Origin: Scolanthus callimorphus
Taxonomy: Eukaryota; Cnidaria; Anthozoa; Actiniaria; Edwardsiidae
Assembly: GCA_033964015.1 (NCBI GenBank)
Contig: CM066923.1
Location: 10,033,978-10,097,977 of the forward strand
Direction of reading: 5' to 3'
DNA: 64,000 bases
Shown here one piece after another: positions 47,063-59,321 of this stretch (its first letter is position 1; each line of letters begins with the position of its first letter). The translations under genes were made by a program, and so were the position numbers. Below the pieces are notes generated by a model. The model saw nothing but the letters and a program-made list of their open reading frames with translations. It was not told the DNA's origin and searched no databases.

Positions 47063-50000
47063 TTTAAGAGGCGTTGTCTGTAAGGATCGAGCAAAGTTGG
47101 AAATCGGCCCAAAAATCAAAATTTTGAAACTTTGTCCGAATAAACCTTACTATATGCCCCATTCATCGGTATAATTTATTTTCTCTAAATCTCTTTTTTC
47201 TCTTGTGGAGACGCGCTTTCGTTAAGGGGTAATTTTGGCTGCGAAAAACAAAAAAGAGGGAAATTTCAAAAATCTATAAAATAATGTACGACAATTTTGT
47301 AGACAATTTTGAAGCTAACGAAACTTGGTCCAGATGTTACCATTGTCTGAAGTCTATGAAGATATATATTTCATTGAAATTAAAAGTATTTTTCATTTTG
47401 GAAAATTCCCTGAAAGATCACCAATTTTTACTAATACTTGTACTATAAGCGAGTATGGTCGATTTGTCAAAGCATATCTCGAGTAGTGGGTGGCTTTGGG
47501 GTGATTTATTTATATCAATCAAAAGTGCTTACATTGGGGAAGTTTTTGGTGTGTTCACTTTGGTGGGCTGGGTTTTTTGATTTGACACAAAGTGCCTCTA
47601 ACATTCCCCGAATTCGACTTTTCTCGATCAGATCACTGGGTGTCACTGAAGGGAGACTGGGGACGTGTTTTTCCAAAAAACATTTTATTCTAACCATAAT
47701 GAACCAAGACCGAGTATCAAATACTTATTTTCCTATGTTTTCAGTCAAAATTTACCAGAATTAGGTTTAGAGAAAGGTGAAAATGATCCAACAAAGTTGG
47801 TTTACTACATGTGTCTAGAATTGTTATCTCTACTTTATTCTACAGGTTTCCATCGAATCATTGCATTCAGTGCTTTTATTGTTTGACACTTGTTGGATCG
47901 TTGCATATTGCCGATAATTAAAACCGTTAAGTTCCCCGACAATGCTTGTCTGGGCTTCCTGTGGATCGTCATGTGCCCTGAATTACGAGCGATTTGGATA
48001 AATGGCAACTTCTTTCATATATGGTGATGGTGAAACTTTGTGACTTTTCCTAAAATTTATCTGGGCACATTTTGATGTCAATGACAGGCTAGTGTTAACG
48101 GCCCGGTTTCCATGGCAACTAGTTTTGGACATGCATGTTTTGCAAAAATTGAAAAAACGTGAATTTCTCATTATTTCAAGCTAAATGTTGGAAACATGCG
48201 CAATTTATGACTATCAGAGCTTGTACTCATTAGTAATCTATGTACAGGCTAATATTTTTTTACACAAAATCTTTGGGGGTAGGGGTAGGGGGATTGGTTC
48301 ATCTTAACAAATATGATCCAAAACTAGCTCTTGGATTCACAAATATCCTTTTTAATTAAAAATTTTGAATGCAACACTTCTTTGATGAGTATTTGTACAT
48401 TCTGACCATTTTGGTTTCATGAGTATTTATCTGAAGAGCAAGAGATATTCATGTCCATCCTTACGAAAGTCCACAATATGAATCTATTTTTAGAAACCAG
48501 AAGTTGACAGTTCTTGACGAGTGCTGTCACGGTGTCACGCATCGCCTTCAACAACTTGCCGCCATTATGGCCGATCCTCCATTTATTGATAATGCAGTTC
48601 TTGGCATCGCTGAGTCATTTAGTCCTTTGCAAAGTTCTTTGGCTATTGTTTTTCTGGTTTTTGTAGAGGTTTCAGTCCTGACTAGCTTCATTCATTCAAA
48701 AGAAAAGTAACTGCTCACAGAAGCACAATAAATAAGCCTATCAAATTTTACAATAAAAATGGTTTGTATGTCAAGATTTATAGCTCTTTCCCTAGAATCT
48801 GTCACAAAAAATCCTCTGAAAAATTTTCCGCATTGCCCTTGGGTGACGCATGACGTCATGATTCGTGACCGGAAGTCGCTTGAAATCTATTTTTAGATTC
48901 TTATTGTGGACTTTCATATGTTCTCTTCTATCATTTTCTCTTGTGAAGAGTCAAATCAAAATTAAATGAAAATTAAATGAGGGTTAGCCTTACCGCGAAA
49001 ACACCGCATGCGCGTCTCGTTTTGGGCATGCGTATATTATCAAAATGATGGTACGCCATCCCTTTCAACGTTTTCCAGGTTTTTGAGCGTTTAGTGTGGA
49101 CGGCTGAAAATGCTATGAAAACGGTAGTGTGGACAAGGGTCAATCGATGTGTTTCCAGTGAAACGAATCCGGATACTTTTGAAAACGCGCTAGTGTGGAC
49201 AGTGCCTTAGGCTATTGCCGATTATTTTGTGACGTCAGTGCTGATAATTTTTCTCATTTGCATATGCATTAGTAAAAATCAGCAAGCGTAATGGAGGTAC
49301 AAAAAGAATTGTTCTGAATTACACTAGAGTCTGGTCAATGAAGCGTGCTAAGAAAGTTTGATGTTCGTAACTCAAGTAATGAGCGCATGGTGAGGAGCTC
49401 AATTGCAAGAAACATTGTTGGCTAATGAGCATCCTACCCCACCAAAAGCCTCTTTGCTTTTGAAAAATGTAATAAAATTGCTCAAGATTAAATATTTACT
49501 GTCCCGAAGAACGCATTGATGATTTTCACTAAGTTTTGTGATCCACACATTTTAAAAGCGAGTGATTGTTGTGTGGCAGAAGGCTCATTAGCCACATGTT
49601 TTCTCTAAATTGAACATTGAACTCCGTCCTTACGACCAATCTAAAACCTTCAAAAGAGTATGCTTCATTTCCTGTGTCCGATGGATGTGACAATGTTATG
49701 ATGGTTTGTTGTGTTTATCTAATAAGTTAAGAAACTTTCAAAATAGCACCATACAAACATACCAGGTATAAGTTTTCCCATCCCCTGAAATATTTATCTC
49801 GGCGTCTTTTGATCGTGCGATCGCCTGTGTTTTTCTTGGATGCACTGCAATGGCTGATTAGGGGTGATGAATGGTCCCTCCAAAAAGCATTTTTCTCACG
49901 AAATTTTAGGCGTTCTCGAATTCTCAGATTTTGAAATCATGATTCTCGTTTTTTTCCATTGGCCGTTCTCGGATCTCGGATTTTCTCTCTATAAGGGATT

Positions 50001-51454
50001 TATACTTAGAGGCAATTGAATTCTCAATCTCGGATTTTGAAAAATCTGATTCTCGATCTCGGATTTTGAAAACAGCATTCTCGCGTTCTCAAATTTGACC
50101 ATTCGCCACCCTCTGATTGCATTTTGTGTTAAAAAAATAATTAGCCTGTAGTCATAAATAGTCATAAATGCGCAATGTTTCCAACATTAAGCTTGAAATA
50201 TGAAAAATTCACATTTTTTCGATTTTTGCAAAACATGCATGTCAAAAATTGGTTGCCATGGAAATCGGGCTGTTAACACTAGCCTGTCAGTGACTCAAAA
50301 TGTGCCCAGATAAATTTAAGGAAAAGTCACGAAGTTTCACCATCACCATGTATGAAAGAAGTTGCCATTTATCCAAATCACTTGTAATTCAGGGCACATG
50401 ACCATCCACAGCAAGCCCAGACGAGCTTTGTCAGGGAACTTAACGGTTTAATTATCTGCAATATGCAACGATCCAACAAGTGTCAAACAATAAAAGCACT
50501 GAATGCAATGATTCGATGGAAACCTGTAGAATAAAGTAGAGATAACAATTCTAGACACATGTAGTAAACCAACTTTGTCGGATCATTTTCACCTTTCTCT
50601 AAACCTAATTCCGGTAAATTTTGACTTAAAACATAGGGAAAATAAGTATTTGATACTCGTCTTGGTTCATTATGGTTAGAATAAAATGTTTTCGGGAAAA
50701 ATAAGAAATGTTTATAACACGCCACCAGTCTCCCTTCAGTGACGCCCAGTGATCTGATCAAGAAAAGTCGAATTTGGGGTATGTTTGAGGCACTTTGTGC
50801 AAATTGAAAAACCCGGCCCACCAAAGTGAACACACCAAAATCTTCCCCAATGTAAGCACCTTTGATTGATATAAATAATCACCCCAAAGCCACCCACTAC
50901 TCGAGATATGCTTTGACAAATTGACCATACTCGCTGATAGTACAAGTATTAGAAAAAAATAGGCATCTTTCAGGGAATTTTCCAAATGAAAAATACTTTT
51001 AATTTCAATGAAATATATATCTTTCATAGACTACAGACTACTGTTACAGACTTGTACCCAGTCGTCTATAAGAGGGATGCAAAGGATTGTGGGGAGGATT
51101 GTGATGGTGCAAAGGACTCTAGCTATCCCCACAATCCTTTGTGCACCTCGCTCTTTTTCTTACAAAGCGACTGGGTACGGTCTGCTACTGTTAACATCTG
51201 GACCAAGTTTCGTTAGCATCAAATTTTTCTGCATTATTTTTATAGATTTTTGAAATTTCCCTTTTTTTCGGTTTTCTCAGCCAAAATTACCCCCTTAATG
51301 AAAACACGTTTCCACAAGAGAAAAAGAGATTTAGAGAAAATAAATTATACCGATGAATGGGGCATATAGTAAGGTTGATTGGACAGAGTTCAAAATTTTG
51401 ATTTTTGGGTCGATTTCCAACTTTGCTCGATCCTTACTGACAACACCTCTTAAA
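47063..51454. repeat. 4.4-kb inverted duplication (1.15-kb arms)
   Basis: The left arm (47063-48214) and right arm (50158-51454) are inverted copies over their whole length, e.g. GGATCGAGCAAAGTTGGAAA at 47087 and its complement near 51430. The right arm carries an extra 147 bp (element plus target duplication, 51047-51193). The 1.9-kb middle (48215-50157) has no recognised gene, only a 68-codon frame at 48504-48710 and partial MITE sequence (49080-49210). It may be a very long-armed foldback transposon or a segmental inverted duplication. Confidence 0.9.
51047..51184. mobile_element. 138-bp MITE with 9-bp target duplication
   Basis: Ends CAGACTTGTACCCAGTCG and CGACTGGGTACGGTCTG. CTACTGTTA flanks both sides (51038-51046 and 51185-51193). 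The other arm of the surrounding inverted duplication (near 47350) lacks it and shows the empty site in diverged form. Confidence 0.93.
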
Positions 51455-51711
51455 TAGTTATCTCATAAGGATGGTCTATTGAGTTTTACCGATGAATAAA
51501 TGATCGCTCCTGTAGCATGCACTCAACACTGGGAGGGGAAGGAAGGACTAGATGTTCCAATGACATGCATTTGGTTTTAGGTCCAAATTTTTGCTTATAA
51601 TGAGTCTTAGTTTCTGCCATGAATATCAATAAAAACAACACAATCCAAGGTGACTTTTGAAACCCCTCCCACTTATAACATTTTTGTTTGCACCCCTACT
51701 GACAAGCCTAC

Positions 51712-51761
51712 CTTCAAGTATGGTACTGTCCAGGAACTGTTCATCTGATTGCCAACTTTGA
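51712..51761 (-). other. exon-like segment of unknown minus-strand gene
   Basis: Acceptor TTCTCTTTTTCAG and donor GAAG/GTAGGC frame 50 nt. One frame reads QSWQSDEQFLDSTILE (phase 2 in, phase 1 out). Confidence 0.4.
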
Positions 51762-51956
51762 CTGAAAAAGAGAACCAGAAAGAATATTCAAATAAGCCAG
51801 GTAAAAGGGACCTAGTCTTCCTATATTAATATGGCAGGGAAAACTAGCACTCTTAGGTTTTGCATGCATTTTGCCTAATGTACCAGTCAAAGTGCTCTAG
51901 TCAACCCATGGTGGGGGACATGGTGGGGGAATAGTGACAGAAAAGGCCACTTTTAA

Positions 51957-52195
51957 CAAGTCAGTGTGCCCTCAGAGTCAGTGTGCCCTCAGAGTCAGTG
52001 TGCCCTCGGAGTCAGTGTGCCCTCGGAGTCAGTGTGCCCTCAGAGTCAGTGTGCCCTCAGAGTCAGTGTGCCCTCAGAGTCAGTGTGCCCTCAGAGTCAG
52101 TGTGCCCTCAGAGTCAGTGTGCCCTCAGAGTCAGTGTGCCCTCAGAGTCAGTGTGCCCTCAGAGTCAGTGTGCCCTCAGAGTCAGTGTGCCCTAA
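51957..52195. repeat. 17-bp tandem repeat, 14 copies
   Basis: AGTCAGTGTGCCCTCAG repeated almost perfectly 14 times, with TCGGAG variants in two or three copies. Three overlapping plus frames are open only because of the repeat. Confidence 0.97.
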
Positions 52196-52452
52196 ATCAG
52201 TTATTTGATGCTCCACTTGCTAGTATTGGGCCCTAGTGGGGGAATGCCTAGAAAGCCTCCAAGCAGGGGATATATCCAATTTGCTATCTCCAATAAAGGT
52301 ATAAGCTTTTCTGTTTTAAGTTGTCTGTGGTCTACATCTAAGGAAATCCAACTCTCTGCACCATTAGTTCCCTGTGAAGATGTGGCCTCTGATACAATCA
52401 AATGCAAAATGCTGGAACACTTTGCCGAGAGAACATGCTCTCCCTATACTAT

Positions 52453-55400
52453 TGGAGGGAAATCTGTGAATGTTCTGTGAAAATGTTGTGAACTAACCTG
52501 TGAATTATTTTGACCTGTGAAAAAAACCTGTGAATTTTATTTTAGAAGATCTAAGACAAAATTCTGGGTTTTGTAAAACCTGTGAAAAAACCAGTGAAAA
52601 ACCTGTGAATATGAAACCTGTTAAAAATCCTGTGAAAAAAAACCTGTGAAAAAGTCTGTGAAAAAATATATTTAAAAAACCCTGTGAAAATTCTGTGAAA
52701 ATATCTTGACATTTTTAATCAGGAAAAACCAGTGAACAAAGCTGTGAATTCTATATTCTTAAGTATCAACAAAATGGTATGGTAAAATAACCTGTGAAAA
52801 AGCTGTGAATTCTGGTTTTCTATTGAAATCAAAATAACAACCTGTGAATTTCTTCAATTCAATGTTTTATTTAATATTATTTTGTTTTATTTGATTTTGA
52901 TCGTATAGCCCAGATTCTCCAACTCTAGCTTTGATTTTCATTTATTATTATTAATTGCTATTTCTTCAGGCACATCACTTCAGTATTTTAGGGGTGACGG
53001 AAGCAGTTGGATGAGGGGCACTCTTGTCTCCCCTGTAATTATGATTGGGGGAGGGGGACAGGCCCCACAATCACATTGACAGTGGCCAACAGCAATAAAC
53101 CTGATATTTCCCAAATAATACTTACTCTAATTTACTGCAAAAATCAAGGTGAAAACTCCTAAAAGATACCACAAACTGTGATTTCGTACCCCTCATGTGC
53201 ACCCCAGGGACGTCAACCTTGCCGCTCGAAAAAACTTGAGACACTAAAATATTGGGCTTTGAGGCAGGAAAAATCCTAAAATTTTCGCTGTATTTAGCGT
53301 TTTTTTTTTTAAGGTCCAGAAGCAAAAAAAAAAATTGTTTTAATTAAAACCGGGAGACCGGGAGATGAGGTAAAAAACTGGGAGACTCCCGGCAAAACCG
53401 GAGAGTTGACATCCCTGCACCCCTACCTCAGTAATATATGAAACCCCTAACAGTTCTACATTAAGGGGCTGTTCATTAATTATAGGTTGGGGGGGTGGGG
53501 GCTGGAGTAAAATTGAAAATATTTGCAAAAACAATCCATGCCCCACCTCCCCTTAAAAAAAATTATACACCCCCACACACACACTCCCCCTCCCCTTCAT
53601 AGTGAGTGTACATGTACCTCTTAGAGAGTTGAAAATGGGGTACATGTAGCAATTCTGCCAGAACAGGTTTCAGCCCCCCCCCCTGTTGGTAACTTTTTCT
53701 AGCCCCCCTTCTTTTCCTCAAGCACCCCCCCAAACCTAACCCATCATTACTGAATGGTCCCATAGCACATCTACGTTTAAAGACTAAAGTTAGTTGTACA
53801 TTGAGCCACCATGAGATTTTACCTATTCCACAGCTATAACTACTGGAAGTTTTAACTAAAGGATGAGAGCTATTTAATATTCTGTAGATTTGACAAAATA
53901 AACTTTAAATCATTCTGCGAAATTTCATGTATATCCATAGATAATAAATTTCAAGGATTCTGTACTATTTCTAGGTAATTAAGTTACAATTTAGTTATTG
54001 CGCAAAAAACTTGCCTATTCTGAAATTTTGATGTTCTCTTAGATTTATTCAGTTGTCATCAAAGAAAAAGGCATAAACTTACAGAAAAAAACGGTCCGAA
54101 TGCCTTAAGAAAAATCTTCAATAATACAATCGTTTAGCAATTCAACCCACTTGTCGGATAAGCTGTTTTTGCACCCTCTTTCCACATTTCATGACAAAGA
54201 ACGACCGCGAAACAAAAAGCAGATGAAGGAAGGCGCCATGTTTGATTAACCACACCACAGGCAGCCCACACAGACGTTAGCGCAAGGTCACGTGACACCA
54301 AAAAGGCGGGAAACGCGACGTACACGCGTCGTCTTTTTTCACCACCAAAAACGAGAAAACATGTCTTCAGCCTTCGCCTCTACTATCGTATCGACATTTG
54401 AAAAAAAACTAAGCTACAAACATAGGCAAGTATTTGTTATTTTGTGTACTTATGTGATGTTTCTTTTCCTATGTATAATTTGGCCGCTATTGTTTTTTTA
54501 CTGCTCAAAAACTGTCAACTCTTGTTAAAAGATAAAAGTTTCATAAAGCTAAAAATCGTTTTGTCTCTTTTTCCTTTGAAATGCACCTTCAAACGTTAGT
54601 TTCAAAGCGTCATCAAGCTCGCAAAAGGCCAGGGAAAGCCGGAGGGGTGACAAGACAACTCAAAGAAACCATAAAAGACTTGGCCAAAACCAGTTCTATC
54701 AACATTTGATTCAACATCGTAATTTTGTCGATGTTTGTTCAACAATTTCCTCATGATGTCGAACAAGCTTTCAGAACCTGACGAAACTCAATTAAGCTTT
54801 TCAATGCATGTTCAGCGATTAATAACGTTGAAACTAAGTACTAGTACTAGCAGGATCATGCTAAAACCGTGTTTGAAGATCATTGCTCTTCTTGATCTTC
54901 TTAAAAAGAAGAAGAAGCAAAAGGACCGAAATAAAGGTCCGAAACGTTGGCACATTTTGCCTGCTTCTTGTTTGAAGCAAGATTCCACCTTGCGGGCAGT
55001 TCTTAAGTTCTGCTATAAACCTCCTAAACCATGACATCTACATGTAAATTGTGTATCATAAGCATATTAAACCATGGAGGTATTATGCGGGACCGCATAT
55101 AAAACTCCATTCATAAACATATCATGCGGCAAGTGCTGGTAGAGTAGAGTTGAGTTTCTCTGCTTTGCCTATCATGTAGAAGATGAAGGTTCGGTTAGTA
55201 ATAGTAAGCAATATACCTGTATAGGTATACTACATTATCCTGTTGTAAAACACAATAATGTATCCTGTTGTAATATCGATACGTCAATCAAAAATTTCAA
55301 ATGTACCATTTTTCATACTCATTGTATGTTTCCTGCTGCTGTTTCGCTGCAGCAGGATCATCACACTTTTTATTAGCAGCTTTTTTCACAGGTTTTTTTC

Positions 55401-55747
55401 CACAGATTTGGGGGTTCTTTCGTGAGTTCTTTTCACAGGTTCTTCACGAGTTTTTTCACAGGTTTTTTTCACAGGTATTTTCATAGCATTTTCACAGGTT
55501 CTCAAACCTGTGAAAACGGCCAATTTCACAGGTTTTGTCAAGAGTTTCTTCACAGGTTTTTTTCACAGTTTCTCACAAGTTTTTTCACAAGATTTTCACA
55601 GGTTTTTCACAGGTTTTAAAACCTGTTAAAACGGCCATTTTAACAGGTTTCAATACTTTAGCAACCTGTTAAAAACCTGTTAATTTTCTGTGAATTTCTT
55701 GTGAAAATTCACATATTTTTCACAGGACACTCACAGGTTTCCCTCCA
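52453..55747. mobile_element. 3.3-kb element with CCTGTGAAAA-rich inverted ends
   Basis: TGGAGGGAAA at 52453 is mirrored by TTTCCCTCCA ending at 55747, followed on each side by about 370 bp packed with CCTGTGAAAA (left, to about 52850) or its complement TTTTCACAGG (right, from about 55380). More than a dozen motif copies lie at each end. The inside contains unrelated sequence, a GC-rich divergent promoter-like segment (54240-54360) and no transposase. No clear target duplication was seen. Confidence 0.75.
54361..54756 (+). CDS. candidate small two-exon gene, unknown product
   Basis: From ATG at 54361, exon 1 runs to 54425, where AG/GCAAGT is a possible GC donor. An acceptor (AAACGTTAG) ends at 54599 and exon 2 runs to TGA at 54754-54756. 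The joined frame is 222 nt, 73 residues, starting MSSAFASTIVSTFEKK. Using the second exon in another frame gives a Lys/Arg-rich stretch instead, so the splice choice is uncertain. A divergent ATG in good context on the minus strand (54239) shares the CpG-rich region. It lies inside the 52453-55747 element and may be captured host sequence. Confidence 0.25.
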
Positions 55748-56387
55748 GTAGACCATCCCTTCAATGTTGTCCAAAATTGTGTCCAGTAATTCCCCCCTGA
55801 ACATTGGGATAGGAAGATTTAGAAAGGACAACTATGGTACATTCCATGCCAAAACTACCGTTGACCCATTTCTGAACGTTTTAACCATTGTTCTTAAAAT
55901 TCAGATTCTTAGCAAGAGTCCACTGCCAACAAGCTGTTTTATTCCCCCTTCCCCCGATCAATGCTGTTGCTGTAGAGAAATCATCAGGATTTTGTAACAA
56001 CCACACAACATACCAGACACGCAAACAACGTAATGCTAGCTAATAAAAGACTGACAGAAAAAACTCTGCTAGCAGAGTATTTGTATGCTGCATTTGGGGT
56101 TTCAACATTGCATAGGGGGAGATCTGGGGAGGTGCATTACTGTTGTCCTGTCTAGGCTTTCGTCGTTCTTGGATGAATTTTTTAGCATTACTGAATACAG
56201 GGAGCTAGCTAGTGTGTCAAATAGTTTTGGCGCAGATTGTTAATGTTCAAACAAATTAATTAAGTTAAGAGTTTATGCATTTAAAATTTGGTTGTAAGTT
56301 AGCTGGAAAACTTAGGGATATCGTACGAGAACGACATGAGGCTATGAATAGCATGACAGATAGAATGACTAATTCATTGCACCATAC

Positions 56388-56483
56388 CTCACTTTGTGTG
56401 GGGTAAGAGCTTCCCAGTGTAGGAAATTCCACGTATTTTCTTGCATCGAATACTCTGAGGGATCCGCACATGCAGGCCGCCAT
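56388..56483 (-). CDS. first coding exon of an unidentified gene
   Basis: The ATG at 56483 has an ideal context (CAAAATGG) and is preceded by a GC-rich, CpG-containing stretch (56490-56570). The exon encodes 32 residues starting MAACMCGSLRVFDARKY and ends at AGTGAG/GTATGG in phase 0. The exon-like segments at 51712, 46012, 45243 and 42882 lie downstream on the same strand and may belong to it, but a linking exon is missing. Confidence 0.45.
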
Positions 56484-56897
56484 TTTGAATACCTAAATAC
56501 CACAGACTACCCATAAAGGAGCGTGACTCCGATCCGGGCGGCTGCGAGGAGACTAGGCCGAGAGGCCGCACATGCGCTAGTGTGAAATGAAGACATTGAA
56601 AAAATCTACATTATAACAACAGCGAACGATAAATTTGGACTTTAAACCAGAATTTTCGCCTTGGGTGCAAGCCTTAAATTGCGAGGTGCAAAAGTTCAGA
56701 GAAATATATGGTCATATTCTAGTTGCTCTGCAATTTTTGGCGTTACGTTTTGTGTCTGGAGCTTACGTTTTCCATTTCCAAGAGAGCACGAGATATCTTG
56801 TTATGTATGTTTTCATTTCACAGTAAGCGATCTTTATTCTTTAGCGCATGGCAAATGCGTTTTGCCGCGGTGTCCTATATCCCAATGGTTTTAGGAC

Positions 56898-57101
56898 CAG
56901 ACTCGTACCCAGTCGCTAAAATAATTCAGAAAGAAAAAAATCAAGAAGGCGCGAAGACTTCTGGGAAATATATGGCGCTCTTCCCACAATGCCTTGCGCG
57001 CCCTCATTTCCCTTCCCAGAAGCCCTCGCGCATCGCAATCTTTTCCCGCCCTTCTTAATCTTTTTTTTCTGAATTCATTAGCGACTGGCCGTACGAGTCT
57101 G
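56898..57101. mobile_element. 204-bp MITE with 9-bp target duplication
   Basis: Ends CAGACTCGTACCCAGTCGC and GTACGAGTCTG, with TTTTAGGAC on both flanks (56889-56897 and 57102-57110). Same terminal family and duplication length as 51047-51184. It lies about 0.4 kb upstream of the ATG at 56483. Confidence 0.93.
56981..56998 (+). promoter_or_regulatory. ZNF143/Staf-like motif inside the MITE
   Basis: TTCCCACAATGCCTTGCG fits the published Staf/ZNF143 consensus YWCCCRNMATSCMYYRCG at every position. Whether cnidarians use the same consensus is not shown by the sequence. Confidence 0.5.
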
Positions 57102-57464
57102 TTTTAGGACAGTTCTCTTCATTTCTAGAATAGAACGAAGTATGATAAAGGATTTATATGGATTTCTGGTTTCAAATCCCAGTTCCCATTTTACCCCTGA
57201 ATATTTTGTGTTTTGGAGACTAGACACACACGCTTGCGTTGTTTCCTAGTTTAGCCACTCGGGAAAACCTGCAAGACACAGATGTTGCACGCTATACGTG
57301 TCGTGGTTTAGCTGTAGCTTCATCATTTCGGGCTTAGAATTGTTGATCGAGACAGCGACATATGCAGGACTGAAGCTTTTAAGGTTATAAGTAACCTGTA
57401 CAACCAAGTACTAAAGAGCGGATTTCAGATGAGTATCAAATCCCGGGGGGGACTCCCCTATACA

Positions 57465-57606
57465 GGGGCGTAGCCAGGAATTTTGGTTGGGCGGGGGGAT
57501 AGTGAAAACATGTGACGAAAATTGTCAAATTTCCTCCAGCAAATACAGTAATGTATGGGAAAATCCCCGAGAAGTGGGGGAGGCGGCCCCCTGGCCACGC
57601 CCCTGA
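57465..57606. mobile_element. MITE with CAGGGGCGTAGCCAGGA ends
   Basis: CAGGGGCGTAGCCAGGAATT at the left, GGCCACGCCCCTG at the right. Inside it GTATGGGAAAATC resembles the reverse complement of part of the element at 18135-18275. Confidence 0.8.
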
Positions 57607-57863
57607 CTATTTTTTGGGGCGGGGGTGTTCGTCGTACCTTTTAGGGTTTAAAATCAGGCCCTGGTACCTTTTAGGGGGTAAAACTCGAAAACTTGCAATG
57701 ATTTCCAGATAGGTACCTGTTAGAGTCCGTTCTAAAAATAATACTTGTTGGTAGCCTGAATTCCAGACGTATTTTCCCTCGAAAAAGTACGAGAGAAAAT
57801 ACGCATAGCATAGCATAGATTTATTGGAACCGTGTAAAAATATTTACATAAGCATAACTCCAA

Positions 57864-57905
57864 TAAATTTATACAAAATATTAATTAATATTTTGTATAA
57901 ATTTA
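57864..57905. repeat. perfect 42-bp AT palindrome
   Basis: TAAATTTATACAAAATATTA reads identically on the other strand with no spacer. It is next to GCATAGCATAGCATAG (about 57801), which looks like the tail of a minus-strand retroelement. Confidence 0.95.
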
Positions 57906-58131
57906 ATTTTCAATTTCACTTTTATTTGATCAAAGTTCGAGGGTTCAAAGGCTTCGTCGTGATGGAATGCTTTTACCAAGTAGTCGTTGTCGCTCCGTTT
58001 TGGCCTCCCAGACAAATTTTGCTATAGTTTTTTGGATATTTTCTTTATATTTTAGAGGCATTATTTTGGTAATTGCATACGGGGGCCATTCGGCGTCTTT
58101 TGGTACCTTTAAGGGGTCAAATCAACTAAGC

Positions 58132-59007
58132 CAGGGTTCCCACGCTTGAAGCTGTCAAAATTCCAGGACTTTCAAGGACCTTTTCAAGGACTTTTGAAAA
58201 AAAAATAAGGACCTTGCATACCGAAAAAAAAAAAGCATATTAAGGTGACTCATTCGAAATTCAAAATGCATCCAACTGTGTCTAGAGCGCAAATCTGCGT
58301 CGCCAAACTCAAGGCTATAACTTCTGTGTCTTTCCCTCTATTGTTATAAATGCATTTTCGGAGCACTATTAAAATTCAATTCAAGGCAAGCAGAATCAGC
58401 GTTCTAAATTGGCCATAGGTGACCATAACTGACGGTATTTTTATTACCGCGTTTCTGTTCCGACGAATTTTCTGTAACTTCGCTTGATTTGAGACTACTA
58501 CAACTGGAATCGATTCCTGGAATTTCAGCCAAAAAACCGGCAATTTTTTTTCTAGCACGACCGGAATATGAAATTAGGGCCTCACAAAAATTTAGATTGT
58601 GACTTCTAAAAATGTTTTCAAGAAGATCGGTTCCCAGCAGCATATTTATACATCTCTAAAGTAGGATTTGAAAAAAGAATGATTAAAATAGAGGAAAAGA
58701 CACAGAAGTTATAGCCTTGAGTTTGGAGACGCAGATTTGCGCTCTAGACACAGTTGGGTGCATTTTGAATTTCGAATGAGTCACCTTAATACTGCATCGA
58801 CATTCAACAAACAAATTTAATTTTGCAATTTTTATTTTGTTTATTAATCACTTGTATTGTTACAAAATTTCCCAGAACTCATTTGTAGAAAATGTTTCCA
58901 GGACTTTTAAGGACTTTGGCATATTTTTTTGAAAATTCCAGGACTTTCAAGGCCTAAAGGACGTTTCAAAACTCCAGGACGTTCCAAGTTTTCAAGGACC
59001 CGTGGGA
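58132..59007. mobile_element. second copy of the CAGGGTTCCCAC element, interrupted
   Basis: Sub-ends full of CCAGGACTTTCAAGG as at 41508-41866. The right end (CCCGTGGGATATT) is decayed. A TTAA element is inserted in the middle. Confidence 0.75.
58244..58785. mobile_element. 542-bp MITE with TTAA target site
   Basis: GGTGACTCATTCGAAATTCA at the left is mirrored by TGAATTTCGAATGAGTCACC at the right. Arms are about 100 bp, flanked by TTAA (58240-58243 and 58786-58789). It is nested in 58132-59007. Confidence 0.93.
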
Positions 59008-59321
59008 TATTTTCATCGGCATGTTTTCTTTATTCTTCTTGTTAAAAAAAAACAAAAGCCTGCGAAGAAAATTATGGAAACCCAGGAATTATGTTGATGA
59101 GAAAAGGCATATTGCTATGGTGTATAGGACGATGGAAATTACATGACTTTCGCTGTGCGTTAACAAGATCGCATCTCCTCGCTCAACTGCCACACAGTCA
59201 AAGTACCATCAGCCATCCTCTGATTTCCTGGATATAGAAACATGAGTTCTCAAATAACTTTGAGTAAACCACTCATGAACAAAGAAGAGTAAAATTCTTA
59301 GATAAGCAGCTGTGGCCTTTA

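Noticed and set aside
47438..47764. 108-codon frame, also present inverted at 50483-50833
   Set aside because: Present in both arms of the inverted duplication with different frameshifts and no recognisable domain; not conserved as coding.
51934..52236. 100-codon frame of SVPSESVCPQSQCALR repeats
   Set aside because: By-product of the 17-bp tandem repeat; three frames are open alike.
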